Notes under the pieces: generated by a model
The model's database searches: none
What the model was told of the DNA's origin: nothing
The model's input: the letters and a program-made list of their open reading frames with translations, nothing else
In this document: positions 28,977 through 41,023 of the stretch, piece by piece
How the letters are laid out: each line of letters opens with the position of its first letter
Position numbering within the stretch: the stretch's first letter is position 1
Position numbers and translations under genes: made by a program
Assembly (NCBI GenBank): GCA_039545355.1
Contig: BCJJ01000001.1
Location: 1,052,570-1,116,569 of the forward strand
Source of the DNA: Trichosporon coremiiforme
Taxonomy: Eukaryota > Basidiomycota > Tremellomycetes > Trichosporonales > Trichosporonaceae
Direction of reading: 5' to 3'
DNA length: 64,000 nt

Positions 28977-29231
28977 GTAGAACATCGGGGAAGCTTGTAC
29001 AGTTAGCGCAGCGAGATGCACACAGATAGCAGTATTCCGTCCACTGGGACCATCGGCTGGTGGTGGCAAGTTGATTGCCTTTGCAGGGCTATTTTTGGGC
29101 CGCGCAACGCCGATCGAGCGTTCAGGGTAAAGTGGCGCCTTGACCACCTGCGACCTCAACTGATTATTGACTGTTCGTAGTGACGCTGTGTGCAACGTAC
29201 GATCTAGAAATCCTATGCATATTGCTTGACT

Positions 29232-32200
29232 CTAATCGCTGTCGTCGCCGTCGCTACCGGCGTCGCTACCGCCATTCGCCTCGGCCTCGTCATCGCTTCC
29301 CCCGCCATTGGCGGGCGGGGACGAAGCCTGTGGCGGGCTAGGCGCGGCCGTGGGCTCGTCCATGTCCTCATCCATGTCCTCGTCCGAGTCCTCAATGATA
29401 GCCTTGGACTTGTACTTCTTTCCTCCTCGTCCCATGTCGGCGTCTTCCTCGTCGTCCGGGTCCTCGCGGCGCGCACGTCCCTTTCCGCGCTTCTTCTTGA
29501 TGGCAGCCAGGGCATTGCGCTTCCTGCGTTCCTGGGCGGCCCCGTCGTCCTCCTCTCCGTCCGAGGGCGCGGGCTCGAGTTCCGGCTCGGACTCGGACTG
29601 CTCGCGCTCGCGGCGCTTCTTCTTCGACTTGCGCCGCTTGCGCCCGCCCTCTTCCCCGTCCTCCTCGACCTCGCGCTCCTTCCGCCGCTTCTTGGCCTCC
29701 TTCGCCTCGGCCTTGCGCAGCTCGTCCGCCGCCTTCTGTTCCTGCAGCTGCGCGTGCCACTCGGCAGCCTCCTCGCGCGCCTTCCTGCGCTCCTCGGCGA
29801 GTTCGGCTGCGCGCGCGTCGATCTCCGCCTGGCGCGCGGCCGCCTGAGCCTCGATCCGCGCCTGCTCCTCGGCACGCACGCGGCGCGCCTCCTCGACTCG
29901 AGCGGCGAACTCGGCCTCGTACGCCTCCTGCTTCTTGACCTCGGCCTGGCCGCGCGACACAATGCTGTCCAGGAACTTGGCACGCTGGTCCGCCATGTTA
30001 CGGTCGTACGCGAGCGGGCCCGCCTTGTCGTCCGCCAGCGAGCGGAAGATGCTCGCAGCCTCCTCGGCACGCTTCAGCGTGTGCGCCAGCTCCTCTAATG
30101 TGCGCTTCGACGGCTCGAGGTCCAGCATGATCGTCGCGGCGTTCTGCAGGATCAGGCCGATGTTGTACAGGATCGCACGGTCGGAGGGCTGGATGTGCAG
30201 TGCTTGCGTCGCGTAGGAGAGCGCCTGCGACATTGCAGACACGTTCGACTCCTTTGTCGCGTACGTGAACCAAGCACGACACAGGTACAGAAGCACCGAG
30301 ACGTTGTGTCCACCGTAGCTGTTCAGAGCGGAGCCGTACGCCTCGATCGCGCGCTGCTCCTCACCACGCAGGAAGTAGCAGTGACCGATGTTCACGGACA
30401 CGGGACCCTCCGGCAGAGAGTCCTTGACGCGGCCCAGGACGGAGAGCGCGTTGCCCGCAAGGCGTGTCCGCGTCTTGACGTCCTCGGCGCTGCCAGGAGC
30501 AGGTTGCAAGTTCTTAGGTACAAGCGTGTTCTCGGCAAGGGCGATCGCGAGGCCCTGCGCGGCGACCGCGTTCGTAGGGTCGAGAGAGAGGGCACGCTCG
30601 TACGCTTCAGCGCTTCGGAGGTACTGCTTTGGTCGCTCGGCGACGTCCTGCTGCGACTTGGCCTCACGGCCGAGCGTGTAGTGCAGCCATCCGAGCGCCG
30701 TGAACGTGTACGGGTCCGTCTTGTCCAGTCGGAGCGTGTGAGATGTAAAGTTGAGCGCCTCCTTGAACGAGCCGATACCGATGAGGAAGTTCGTATACAC
30801 CGATCGCAACGTCAGGTTCGAGTCGTCGGCACGCAGGCACTCCTTCAGGTAGTTGTGCGCCTCGACGTTGCGGCCAGCAATGGACGCGAGGTGCGCCAGG
30901 CGGACCTTGGACTCCATGTGCTCGGGGTGCTGGTGCAGCACGTCGCGGTACCACTTCTGCGCGTTGACGATGTCGCCGCCCTGCTCGAACGCCCGTCCGA
31001 GGTCGTAGGCAAGGACAGTCTTCATGGCGTCCGCTTCCGGCCCAGATTCCTTCGTCAACTTTGACAGCGCGTCCTGGAACATGGCCTCGGCGTTCTCGAT
31101 GTGACCCTGAAGCGCGTACAGCGCAGCGAGGTTAGCCTTCAGCTTGATCTCTGAATAGTCCACGGGCTTGGTCTCCTGCGTCGCGGTGTCCTCCTCCTCG
31201 ACGTCCGCCTTGATCGAGATGGCCGTCTGGTACGAGTTGATCGCCTTGTCGACGCTCTCCTCCTGCCAGAGCTTGGCGAGCTCAACGAAAGTGTCGCTGT
31301 CGGCTGCAATTCCGCGCAGCTTGGCCCAGTCCTCGTCAGAGTCGGCATTGGACACAAGATCCTGGATGCCAGACAGCATATCCCTGGCCGTGATGCGGTT
31401 GCGCGCCAACTCATCCGCTGGCATACCCAGATGCGGGTAGGCCAGAAGAGAAGCGTGGAGAACGGTGAACTCGAGCGGGGGCTTGCCGTTCAGACGCTTC
31501 GCGGTCTGCTCGACAAAGTTGAGCGCTTCTCGCAGATTGCCGTTCTTGATGGCGATCTGGGCGAGGGTCAACTCAGCCATCATGTTGACGTTCTGCGTGT
31601 CTGCGCTCTTCGCGGCAGCGATGTAGACACCAGCGTCGGCAACATCGCCTGCGACGAAGCCGAGTCGACCTCGCTCCGAGTTTGACATGACCACATGACG
31701 CTTGATGTCGGCGAATTGGATCGCACGCTCAGCAAGCTTGGAGGCGAGCTTGACGTGTCCACCGAGCGCAGCAACGCCAGAGAGCGCCAGGGCAGCACCA
31801 GTGCTCTTGTTGTTAAGCTTGAATGCGCTCTGAGCATGCGATACGCCGTCGGCTTCATACGTCAACCGCTTGTCCATCGGGTGGTTCGGTTCGCGAGCCA
31901 TGTTGAGATTGGCGAGCGCGAGCATGAGTCGAGCAACCCATGACGAAGGGTCAAGTTCCAAGGCGCGATCCCAAGCCATCATAGCTCGAACGTGGTCGCC
32001 GAGCGTCCACGCACAAAGTCCGATACCTATCCGGGGGTCGGGTTGGGCGTTGGGGTACAAGGCAAGGATCTTCTGGTAGGTAATGAGGGAAGCCTCCGTT
32101 TCACGACGCGCAAACTGAAGTCGAGCCTGTGCAGCAAGAGCCGGGAGGTTGTCGGGTTGACGCTGCAGTAAGAGCTCCACCAGGGGGGCCGCAGTTCCCG

Positions 32201-32802
32201 GTTGTCCGCGGGCCGAGTAAAGGATGATCTTGCCCATCGTCAACGAGACGGGCTCCTCATCCGGGTTCGCTCCAGAGCTACGCACAGCCTCATCCGCGCG
32301 GTTCAGGTGGGTAGCCGCCTCTGTGAAGTGGTGCTCCTTCGTCCGCGTAGCTTTACCCAGGACATCGAATTCTGACGTTAGCGTAGCAACAGGCATTGCA
32401 GCTCACTGGCTTGGGGAAGCACCACCGTCGGCGCCGTCCTAGCCCACGCCAGATGCAGGTGCGCGAGCATGGCATGAAGGTTTGAGAGGGCGACAGAGTC
32501 CACATGTCCGCCGCTACCGAAGACTAAGACGTCAGAACAATGGAACAACAAAGGAATGCTCGCTACTCACACTTGACACCGCCGAGGAGGACCTGTTCAG
32601 CGCGCTCGAACCGACCAGCCCGCCAATGCTCTCCGGCGAAGAGCGTCCATTCCTTGCACTCGGCAGAGTAGTCGGTGAGAAGATCGGTCAGGGCGTCGGC
32701 GACTTCGGCTTCACCAAGAGTGTCGAGATCGATGTCGACCTCGGTCGCTCCGGGACCGGCAACGGTGTGGATGCGGGTCCCGGTGGGCTGCTCTTCGGCC
32801 AT
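29232..32802 (-). CDS. CTR9: Paf1 complex subunit Ctr9 (TPR protein)
   Basis: Minus strand exons 32802-32571, 32523-32407 and 32371-29232 give 1162 residues, within the family range (yeast 1077, human 1173). The N-terminus carries acidic sequence and EWTLFAGEHWRAGRFERAEQVL. It is followed by at least 15 tetratricopeptide-like helical pairs; clear ones are near NLPALAAQARLQFARRETEASL, RSAEAYERALSLDPTNAVAAQG and HPEHMESKVRLAHLA. A long Arg/Glu/Ala coiled coil follows (from about residue 850), then a very acidic and basic Lys/Arg/Glu/Asp tail ending in SDGDDSD. Ctr9 scaffolds the Paf1 complex on RNA polymerase II and supports H2B ubiquitylation and H3 methylation. It is divergent from ThrRS across 413 bases. 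Confidence 0.92.
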
Positions 32803-33215
32803 TTTGGTTGAGAGGATTGTCCCTAGCAGCCCTTGTCTAGATTTGGAGGAGACGTTGGCGGAGCTGCAGGGTGGTCGAGGATGTTGGCCGCGAGGTAATG
32901 TTGTCGCGGGTACTGACCGCCAAAGTTAGTTGTTGTGTATGATGACAGACTTAGGAGCACGGTGAGCGAAGCGCGGTCGATCGCAAGATAGGCGCAGGGT
33001 TTGGTTGCGCGCCTGTTATCACGTGCCGGCGCGCCTGCCTCGCCGGTTTGCACCCAGGGTCCTATTGTTGGCAGACAAGTTCTGGCGACCACCGTGGTAC
33101 GCGAAGATTAGGACTCGAAAAAGTCGACTTATCTCCAACTAGCCCAGTCCATCGCTACCCGGCACCGACACTCCGACTCGTCTTCGTCTCAGTGTTCCGC
33201 CTCGCAGCCTCGTAT
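32803..33215. promoter_or_regulatory. Divergent promoter, CTR9 / threonyl-tRNA synthetase
   Basis: A 413-base spacer between opposite start codons. A CACGTG E-box lies at 33020-33025 within TTATCACGTGCC. No clear TATA box. Confidence 0.5.
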
Positions 33216-35661
33216 ATGACGAGCAGCCGCATCCTCTCGGCTTCCTTTAGAGTTACCCAATCCGCCGCTCAGCGCTCCCGCTCGATCCCCCTTGCCCCTG
33301 TCCCCCGTGCTTTTATTCCTCCTTCCTCTTACATCGCCACTCAAATTCGCCTTTGCCAACACCACGCTCACAACGACAACATGTCCGCTCCCGCCGCCCC
33401 CGCCGGAGAGGTCAAGCAGGTCAAGCCTCAGGCTCCTGTCGCCGCCCCCGCCGACCAGGTGAAGCAGCAGAACAAGAAGGAGAAGAAAGAGAAGAAAGAG
33501 AAGAAGGGTGGTATCTCTGAGCTGAGCCCTCCTCCCGAGTACTTTGAGGAGCGCATCAAGATCTTTGACGATTACATGGCCAAGTACCAGGACTTTGTTG
33601 CCAAGCAGCCCCGCGAGTCCATCACCGTCACCCTCCCCGACGGAAAGCAGATCCAGGGCACTGCTTGGGAGACCACCCCTCTCGAGATTGCCAAGGGCAT
33701 CTCGTCCTCGCTCGCTGACCGCACTGTCATCGCCAAGGTCAACAACCAGCAGCTCTGGGACCTCACCCGCCCTCTCGAGGGATCATGTAACCTCGCCCTC
33801 CTCGACTTTGACTCGCCGGAAGGAGACTACGAGGCCCGTCAGGTCTTCTGGCACTCGTCTGCGCACGTCATGGGTGAGGCCTGTGAGCGTTCCTTCGAGG
33901 GATGCTGCCTTGGTTACGGTCCTCCCCTTCCTGAGGGTGGTTTCTTCTACGACATGAGCCTTGGCAACGACAAGACCATCGGCCAGGACGACTACAAGCA
34001 GATTGAGGAGATCTCGAAGAAGGCCGTCAAGGAGAAGCAGCCGTTCCAGCGTCTCGAGCTGCCCAAGGAGGTCCTCCTCCAGATGTTCAAGTACAACAAG
34101 TACAAGCAGCACTACATCAATGAGAAGGTTCCCGATGGCACCTCGTCGACTGTTTACCGCTGCGGACCCCTCATCGACCTGTGTCTCGGTCCCCACGTCC
34201 CCCACACCGGCCGTATCAAGTCGCTCGCCGTCACCAAGAACTCGTCCTCGTACTTCCTCGGTGACGCCAAGAACGACTCGTTCCAGCGTGTCTACGGAAT
34301 GTCCTTCCCCGACTCGAAGCAGATGACTGAGTGGAAGAAGCTCCAGGAGGAGGCTGCCAAGCGCGACCACCGCAAGATCGCCAAGGACCAGGAGCTCTTC
34401 TTCTTCTCGGATCTCTCCCCGGGATCGCCCTTCATGCTGCCCCACGGCATGCGTATCTACAACACCCTCATGAAGTTCATCCGTGAGGAGTACCACAAGC
34501 GTGGCTTCGTCGAGGTTGGCTCGCCCAACATGTTCAACTCGAAGCTTTGGGAGACCTCTGGACACTGGCAGCACTACGCCAAGGACATGTTCACGCTCAA
34601 GGTCGAGGAGGACACCTTTGCCCTCAAGCCCATGAACTGCCCGGGACACTGTGTCATTTTCGACTCTCGCGACCGCTCTTACAAGGAGCTTCCTCTCCGT
34701 CTCGCCGAGTTCGGTGTCCTCCACCGTAACGAGGCCTCGGGTGCCCTCTCTGGCATGACCCGTGTCCGCCGTTTCGTCCAGGACGACGGTAAGTTAAAGC
34801 TAGCGATTGCTTCCTGATAGCTAACCCCTAGCGCACATCTTCTGTACCGTCGACCAGATTGAGGAGGAGCTCTACTCGGCCATCGACTTCCTCGACGCCG
34901 TTTACAAGCCCTTCGGCTTCGAGTACAAGGTCGGTCTCTCGACCCGCAACCCGGAGAAGTGGATGGGTGACCTTGCAGTTTGGGACAAGGCCGAGGCTGC
35001 GCTCAAGGGCGTTCTCGAGGCCAAGGTGCCCGGCAAATGGCACATCAACGAGGCGGACGCCGCGTTCTACGGCCCCAAGCTCGACTTTGACCTGACGGAC
35101 GCCCTCGGCCGCAAATGGCAGTGCGGTACGATCCAGCTCGACTTCCAGCTTCCCGAGCGTTTCAACCTGCAGTACCGCGGTGCCGAGGCCTCGAAGGCCG
35201 ACCAGGAGGTCGCCCCCGGAGAGCTGCAGCCCGGCTACCACCGCCCGGTCATGATCCACCGTGCGATTCTCGGCTCGCTCGAGCGTTTCCTCGCGATCAT
35301 CACCGAGAACTGCGCCGGCAAGTGGCCCTTCTGGCTGAACCCGCGCCAGGTCGTCGTCATCCCCGTTGCGGCGCCGTTCAAGCAGTACTCGGAGGACGTC
35401 GCCAAGGCGTTCAAGGACGCCGACATCCACGCCGACGTCGACCTCACGGACAACACGCTGAACAAGAAGATTCGTAACGCCCAGATCGCTCAGGCGTCGA
35501 TGATCATTGTTGTTGGTGAGGAGGAGCAGAAGGCTCACGCCGTCAACATCCGTAACCGTGACGCGGCCGACCCCGGACGCGGAGAGGTCATCCCTCTCGA
35601 TGTCGCTGTCAAGAAGCTCGTTGAGCTCCGCGACTCGCGCGAGCGTATCGTTGCCCTCTAA
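33216..35661 (+). CDS. THS1: Threonyl-tRNA synthetase, probable cytosolic/mitochondrial dual start
   Basis: Exons 33216-34788 and 34832-35661 give 800 residues from the first ATG or 745 from the in-frame ATG at 33381. The first 55 residues are Ser/Arg-rich with no acidic residues until about residue 54, a typical mitochondrial presequence; the second start begins [14 protein letters not shown] and a Lys-rich eukaryotic extension. The TGS domain ([21 protein letters not shown]) follows. The editing domain carries [12 protein letters not shown], with [17 protein letters not shown] near its end. The class II core shows GPDG-like [16 protein letters not shown], zinc ligands in MNCPGHC, motif 2 [18 protein letters not shown], and motif 3 GSLERFLAI. 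The C-terminal anticodon domain contains [11 protein letters not shown]. The enzyme charges tRNA-Thr with threonine. Splicing joins VQDD to AHIFC, the conserved order. Confidence 0.94.
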
Positions 35662-35777
35662 GGACAATCAGTCAAAACAATCTCTCACGTTAATAGGGTT
35701 AGTCGTAGAGATCATGCAGATCATATTTATATTCCAACATGCGTCTAATAGTACATGGCATCTACCGTCTAGTCTCC

Positions 35778-36957
35778 TCATGCCTCGCCAGTCTGCGGCT
35801 GGGACATCGGATCCTCGGCCGTCATCTTTCCGAGCAGCTTCCAGTTCTTGGCGTAAGTCGCTGTTCTGTCAGTTCCGGGACTTCTTCTCAACTCACGCTT
35901 GTAGATCCTGATGACGCCCTCGTCGTCCGAAGTCGTGAGGGTGGTTCCCGTCGCGTTCCACGCGACCATACTGACGCGCGCACCCTTGGGGAACTCGGCG
36001 ATCATCTCCGAGCTCCACTGCTTCCCGCTCTCGTCCTCTGGCGGGGACGCCTGCCAGATGCGGACGGTGCCGTCGCGCGCACCAGTCGCGATGAGGTGGT
36101 AGCTGCGGCCACACGAGGGCGCCCACGCGACGCTCGTGAGGGGCGACATGCTCTGCGGCTTGAGAACGGCGAGCGTGCGCGGCTGCGGGTCGAGCTGAAT
36201 GACCTTCACAGCCGGGCTCGTACCGGCAAAGGCGGCGAGCACGCTGCCCCACCACCGCTCCTTGCACCAGCTCAGGCCCCAGCCGCCCGTCGAGAGCTCG
36301 TTGGCGCCAGCTCCGTCAACAGTCACGGGAGGGAAGGCGCCGCCCTCCTCTCCCCCGCTAAGGGAGGGGACGTGCACGTCGTGTTGCAGCGACCAGTCCG
36401 AGAGCTCTGGGTCGAGCGAAGTGTGGATTCGCAGGTGGCCGTCCGTCGCGATCGAGCCGACACGCATGCCGACTGACGGGTTCGGAGGCGCGAACTCGAC
36501 AGCACGCACCGAGCCCTTGGCGCCGGACAAAATGCCGCGCTCAGCCCATCGCGGAGCCGTGGTCGAGGCGTTCGACAGAGGAAGCTCCTCCCATATCCGC
36601 ACAGTGCGGTCGTGCGAGCACGTCGCGAGTAGAGAGCCGTGGATCGGGTGCGCGAACGAGAGGTGCAGGATCGGCGCGTCATGGGCCTGCGTGTTAGCTT
36701 GTGGTGAAGAGACGAACTGCATACCTTCCACTCCGTCTCGGCGTCCCATGTTCCGTCGGCAGACTTGCGGAACAACTTGACCTTCTGGTCTGCAGAGCAG
36801 GTCGCGACTGTCGTTAGCTCATAACACAACGCTCAGCTTACGTCGCTCGCCGTAGAAGTCGTAGGTGATGTCTGGCGTCAGCTTGAGCACGCCGCCTTGC
36901 AATCTTACAGGTCACCAGGTCGGCATGGCCGGTCGCGAGCAATGACGTCTGGATCAT
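35778..36957 (-). CDS. SEH1: WD40 nucleoporin / SEA-complex protein Seh1
   Basis: Five exons on the minus strand: 36957-36909, 36871-36842, 36807-36725, 36686-35897 and 35860-35778, giving 344 residues (yeast Seh1 has 349). Blades are recognisable by HADLVTYITYDFYGERLATCSADQKVKLF, split here by two introns, then HDAPILHLSFAHPIHGSLLAT with CSHDRTVRIWEE, VRAVEFAPPNPSVG, LTSVAWAPSCGRSYHLIAT with GARDGTVRIW, and VSMVAWNATGTTLTTSDDEGVIRIYK. Seh1 is a shared subunit of the Nup84 nuclear-pore complex and of the SEA/GATOR2 complex that controls TORC1. Exon 2 is only 30 nt and the last intron 36 nt. Sec13 is the main alternative by fold, but the order and sequence fit Seh1 better. Divergent from SEC24. 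Confidence 0.9.
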
Positions 36958-37321
36958 GTTGCTGCCCGCCGAGATCTGTTGCAGCTATGCAGCTCGCTTC
37001 TCGAACTTCACAACAATGACCTCGCTAGGTGGTTGCATCATGGCTTGGCTGGGTGAGGCCAGCCACGTGGGTGTGCCGAATCGCCGAATGTGGCGGGGCC
37101 AGGTGCCTGGCGGTGGGTGACGACTGGTGCGCTGGCATCCACTGGCGCGCTGGCAGCTCGCTGCACGTCACCAGCGTCGATCGACACCTCATCGCTACAC
37201 GTTCTTGCATCAAACTCTTTCAGCGTCAACGACGACCGACGACTCCCATCGCCTGATCCAACAACCCTCAAAAGCGACCGTTCAATCCCGTGCGCCGTGA
37301 ATCTTGGCGTTTGTACGCACG
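36958..37321. promoter_or_regulatory. Divergent promoter, SEH1 / SEC24
   Basis: A 364-base spacer between opposite start codons. No clear TATA element is seen. Confidence 0.5.
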
Positions 37322-40300
37322 ATGAACGTTCAACAGATCATGCTCCCTCAGGGCTGGGAAGCCCGATGGTAAGTCGCGCGCGACGCCTGGGGTCTCGATT
37401 GTTTGTGCGACCTTCAACTTCTCAAACGATGCGACACTTCTCCGCTTTTGCAGCTTGCCGCCCATTGTTTGGAAGCTGACATCTCGCAGGGACGCTGCGT
37501 CTGGCCAGTACGTCTACGTCAGTGAGTAAGCCAATGCGGAGAAAGCGATCAGCTTGGTCGGAAGGCGCGCGCTGACAGTACAGACCAGGCGACCGGTCAG
37601 AGCCAGTGGGAGGTCCCTACCAACCCTTCGTTCCCGACTGGACATGCGACCTCGACTTCGCCGGCCCCCGCTGGCGGCGCCGCGTCCCACCACCACTCGA
37701 AGAGGAGACAGTACCCCGTCGCCGACATGGAGCAGATGTACGGAGGAGCCGCTCAGCAGCAGCCCGGCTTCCAGGCTGCTACGCCCCAGTTTGACCAGCC
37801 CCAGGCGCCGATGCAACAGCAGGGAGGCTTCCAGCAGCCCAGTCAGTTCTTCACGCCCGGAATGGAGGGACAGCAGGGACAGCAGCAGGCGCAGCCCGGA
37901 TTCCAGCAGCCCGGCTCTCAGCAGCCCGGCTATGGCCAGTCCGGCGTCGACCAGATGAACAACCAGTTCCAGCAGATGAACATGAACCAGGTTGGAGGAG
38001 GATATGCCGGTCACAACCAGCCGCCTGGATGGGGCCAGCAGTTCGAGCCCAAGCAGCTCCACCCCATCAACACGGTCAACCTCATCGGCCTCCAGCCCGA
38101 CGTTCGCCTTCTCGATGCGCCCCCTCCCCCAGCTCTCCTGCCGTCCAACGCGTCGGTTACAAACTCGCCCAACGTTCACCCCGACCCCTCGTACCAGCGC
38201 TGCACCCTCTCTTCGATGCCCACCACCCAGGGCCTCCTCAACAAGAGCAAGCTCCCCCTTGCTCTCGTTATGGCCCCGTACCGCTCTTACCGCGAGTCGG
38301 ACGGGGACGAGCCCGTGCCGGTTGTTTCGGACTCGGTGATCGCCCGTTGCCGCCGTTGCCGTGTCTACATCAACCCGTTCGTCACGTTCACTGAGGGAGG
38401 AAACCGCTGGAAGTGCTGCATGTGCGGTCTTAGCAACGAGGTACCGCAGCTCTTCGACTGGGACTCGCGGGAGAACAAGCCGGCCGACCGCTGGGCGCGC
38501 AAGGAGCTCAACAACTCTGTCGTCGAGTTCGTCGCCCCTACGGAATACATGGTTCGCCCTCCTCAGCCCCCCGTGTACTGCTTCGTCATCGACGTCAGCC
38601 AGCCCGCCATCCAGTCGGGAATGGTCGCGACCGCCGCTCGCTCGATCCTCGAATCTCTCGACAACATTCCTAACGAGGACCAGCGCACCAAGGTCGCCTT
38701 CATCGCCGTCTCGACGAGCCTCCACTTCTTCTCTCTCCCCGCCGGCAAGGATTCCGAGGCCTCGATGCTCGTCGTTTCCGACCTCACCGATGTCTTCCTC
38801 CCCAAGCCCGTCGACCTCCTTGTCAACCTCGCCGAGTCTCGACCAGCGATCGAGAACCTGCTCGGCAAGCTCAGCGACATGTTCCAGGACACCCACGTTG
38901 TTGGAAACGCCCTCGGCTCCGCGCTTCAGGCTGCTCATGAGCTCATCGGCAAGATTGGTGGAAAGATCATTGCCCTCGGCGCTTCCCTGCCTACGCTCGG
39001 CACTGGCGCCCTCAAGGCTCGTGACGACCCCAAGCTCCTCGGAACGTCAAAGGAGAGCTCGCTCCTCACTGCGCAGTCCAACTTCTACAAGACGTTCGCG
39101 ATCGAGTGCTCCAAGTCGCAGGTATCCGTCGACATGTGGCTGTTCTCGTCGACCTACACAGATGTCTCGACTCTGTCGTGCCTTCCCCGCTACACTGCTG
39201 GTCAGACCTATCTCTACCCCGGCTTCAACGCGTCGCGGTCAGAGGACGCGATCAAGTTCGCCACCGAGTTCGGCAAGTCGCTCGCCACCCCAATCGGTCT
39301 CGAGGCTGTCATCCGTGTGCGTGCTTCGCGCGGTATCCGCATGTCCGCGTTCCACGGAAACTTTTTCATCCGCTCCACCGACCTGCTCGCCCTGCCTGTA
39401 CTCCCCGTCGATCAGAACTACTGCATTGAGCTCCAGCTCGAGGACGACCTCAAGCAGCCGTTCGTTGTGCTGCAGACCGCCATCCTGCACACGACCTGCT
39501 ACGGCGAGCGCCGTATCCGTGTCATCACGCAAGCCCTCCCGACGACCGACACCATCGCTCAGCTCTACGCTTCCGCCGACCAGCTCGCGATCGCCAACTA
39601 CCTGTCGAACAAGGCGATCGAGAAGGTTTGGGCCGGCTCATCCCTGGAGGACGCGCGCAACCTCATCACGAACCGCCTCAGCGACATGCTCTCGGTCTAC
39701 AAGAACCAGGTCGCTGGTTCGGCCGGCGCCTCTGCTCAGCTCGCTGTTCCCGCCAACCTCTCGCTCCTGCCGCTACTGTGCTGCGCCATGATCAAGCACG
39801 TCGGTCTGCGCGAGGGCTCGACCATTCCCCCCGACCTCCGAGCATACGCCCAGGACCTGCTCACGACGCTACCTGTCCAGTCGTTCATCCCTTACATCCA
39901 TTCTCGCTTCTACTCTCTCCACAACATGCCTGCGGAGGCTGGTACGATTGGCGAGCAGGGCGTCATCATGCCTCCGGCGATGAACCTGACGTCGGAGCGC
40001 CTGGAGCGCCACGGTCTGTTCCTGATCGAGGACGGTCAGAACATCTTCCTCTGGGTCGGACAGGAGGCTGTCCCCCGACTCATCCAGGACGTATTCGACC
40101 TCAACTCGTACGCCGACCTGCAGGGAGGCAAGTACACGTTGCCGCAGCTGGAGAATCCGTTCAACCAGCGCGTCAACGCGATCGTTGCCAAGACGCGCGA
40201 GCTCCGCCGCGGCATCTACCGCCCGCACCTCTATGTCGTCAAGAGCGACGCCGAGCCGGCGCTGCGCTCGTGGGCCCTCAGCCTCCTCATCGAGGACCGC

Positions 40301-40366
40301 ATGGACAACATGAGCAGCTACGCGCAGTACCTCACGCGCGTCAAGAACAAGATCAACGGCTCGTAG
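37322..40366 (+). CDS. SEC24: COPII cargo adaptor Sec24 with N-terminal WW domain
   Basis: Exons 37322-37368, 37490-37521 and 37584-40366 give 953 residues. The three exons together encode a WW-domain-like start, [19 protein letters not shown] then [12 protein letters not shown], with both tryptophans and the closing proline. A Gln/Pro/Gly-rich segment follows (about residues 75-190), then the Sec24 core: the zinc finger [11 protein letters not shown]...WKCCMCG (about 280-310), the trunk with [17 protein letters not shown], the beta-sandwich near [19 protein letters not shown], a helical domain, and a gelsolin-like end [18 protein letters not shown]. Sec24 pairs with Sec23 and selects cargo at ER exit sites. 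The WW domain is spread over two introns whose phases fit exactly, so it is not a chance frame. A shorter start at 37727 would drop it. Confidence 0.93.
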
Positions 40367-40465
40367 TTAAAATCGTAGACAGACAGGTTAGGCTCGTATG
40401 TAATGGATATCAGACTAAGATACATAGACGCAGGCGCAATTATTCTAGGTTGGTAGTTGATGAAG

Positions 40466-41023
40466 TTACATGGTCGACGGGTACTGCACGCCCTCCTCGA
40501 TGGGATACGTTGCCGCCCACACCCTGGTGTCAGCTGGTATGAACATGCAGACAGCTCACCTGATGGCGCCAGCGTCGTGCTCGGCGGACCCAGCAATGAC
40601 GCGCGCGATACAGTTCTCGTGCCCGTCGAGCGCCTGGGGCAGCAGCACAGTAAGGCAAGTGACGAGTTGTGGTCCGTAGGGAGTTGTGTGCCACTGCTCC
40701 GTGTGTCTAAGTTCGTACTGGCTCACTGCTTGTCAGCTAACCCCTACTAATTCGAAGCTCACGACCCGTGTTGCGCAGGTACGAGTTGACGCGGTGCACC
40801 GCGCGGGTGTACTCTGTCGTGCGGAGGCGGCGCGGGAACATGAACACGGAGCGCTGGTCGTGAGTTCCCTTGATCCTTCTCGTGATGTGCCCGGTGGCAA
40901 ATCCAAGCTTACAACGGCGAAATGGGGCTTCTCCTCTGCCTCGGCGAACTCGTCGACATGGAACCACGGCTCGCCGGGGCGATAGCTCGACGGCGGCTTG
41001 ATGCGGAGGATGGGGCCGGACAT
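40466..41023 (-). CDS. Small four-exon gene, unknown protein of 141 residues
   Basis: Minus strand exons 41023-40913, 40853-40763, 40725-40560 and 40523-40466 join in frame to 141 residues. It starts MSGPILRIKPPSSYRPGEPW and ends IEEGVQYPSTM. Each intron has a GT donor (GTAAGC, GTGAGC, GTGAGC) and AG acceptor, with CTAAC- or CTGAC-like branch sites in introns 2 and 3. The protein is soluble, with conserved-looking blocks HVDEFAEAEEKPHF, VFMFPRRLRTTEYTRAVHRV and TEQWHTTPYGPQLV. I do not recognise the family. The first intron is the least sure: its acceptor GACCAG lies 59 bases after the donor. The stop is only 99 bases from the convergent SEC24 stop. Confidence 0.6.

Noticed and set aside
37514..38938. 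474-codon open frame antisense to SEC24
   Set aside because: Mirror of biased codons in SEC24; no motif.
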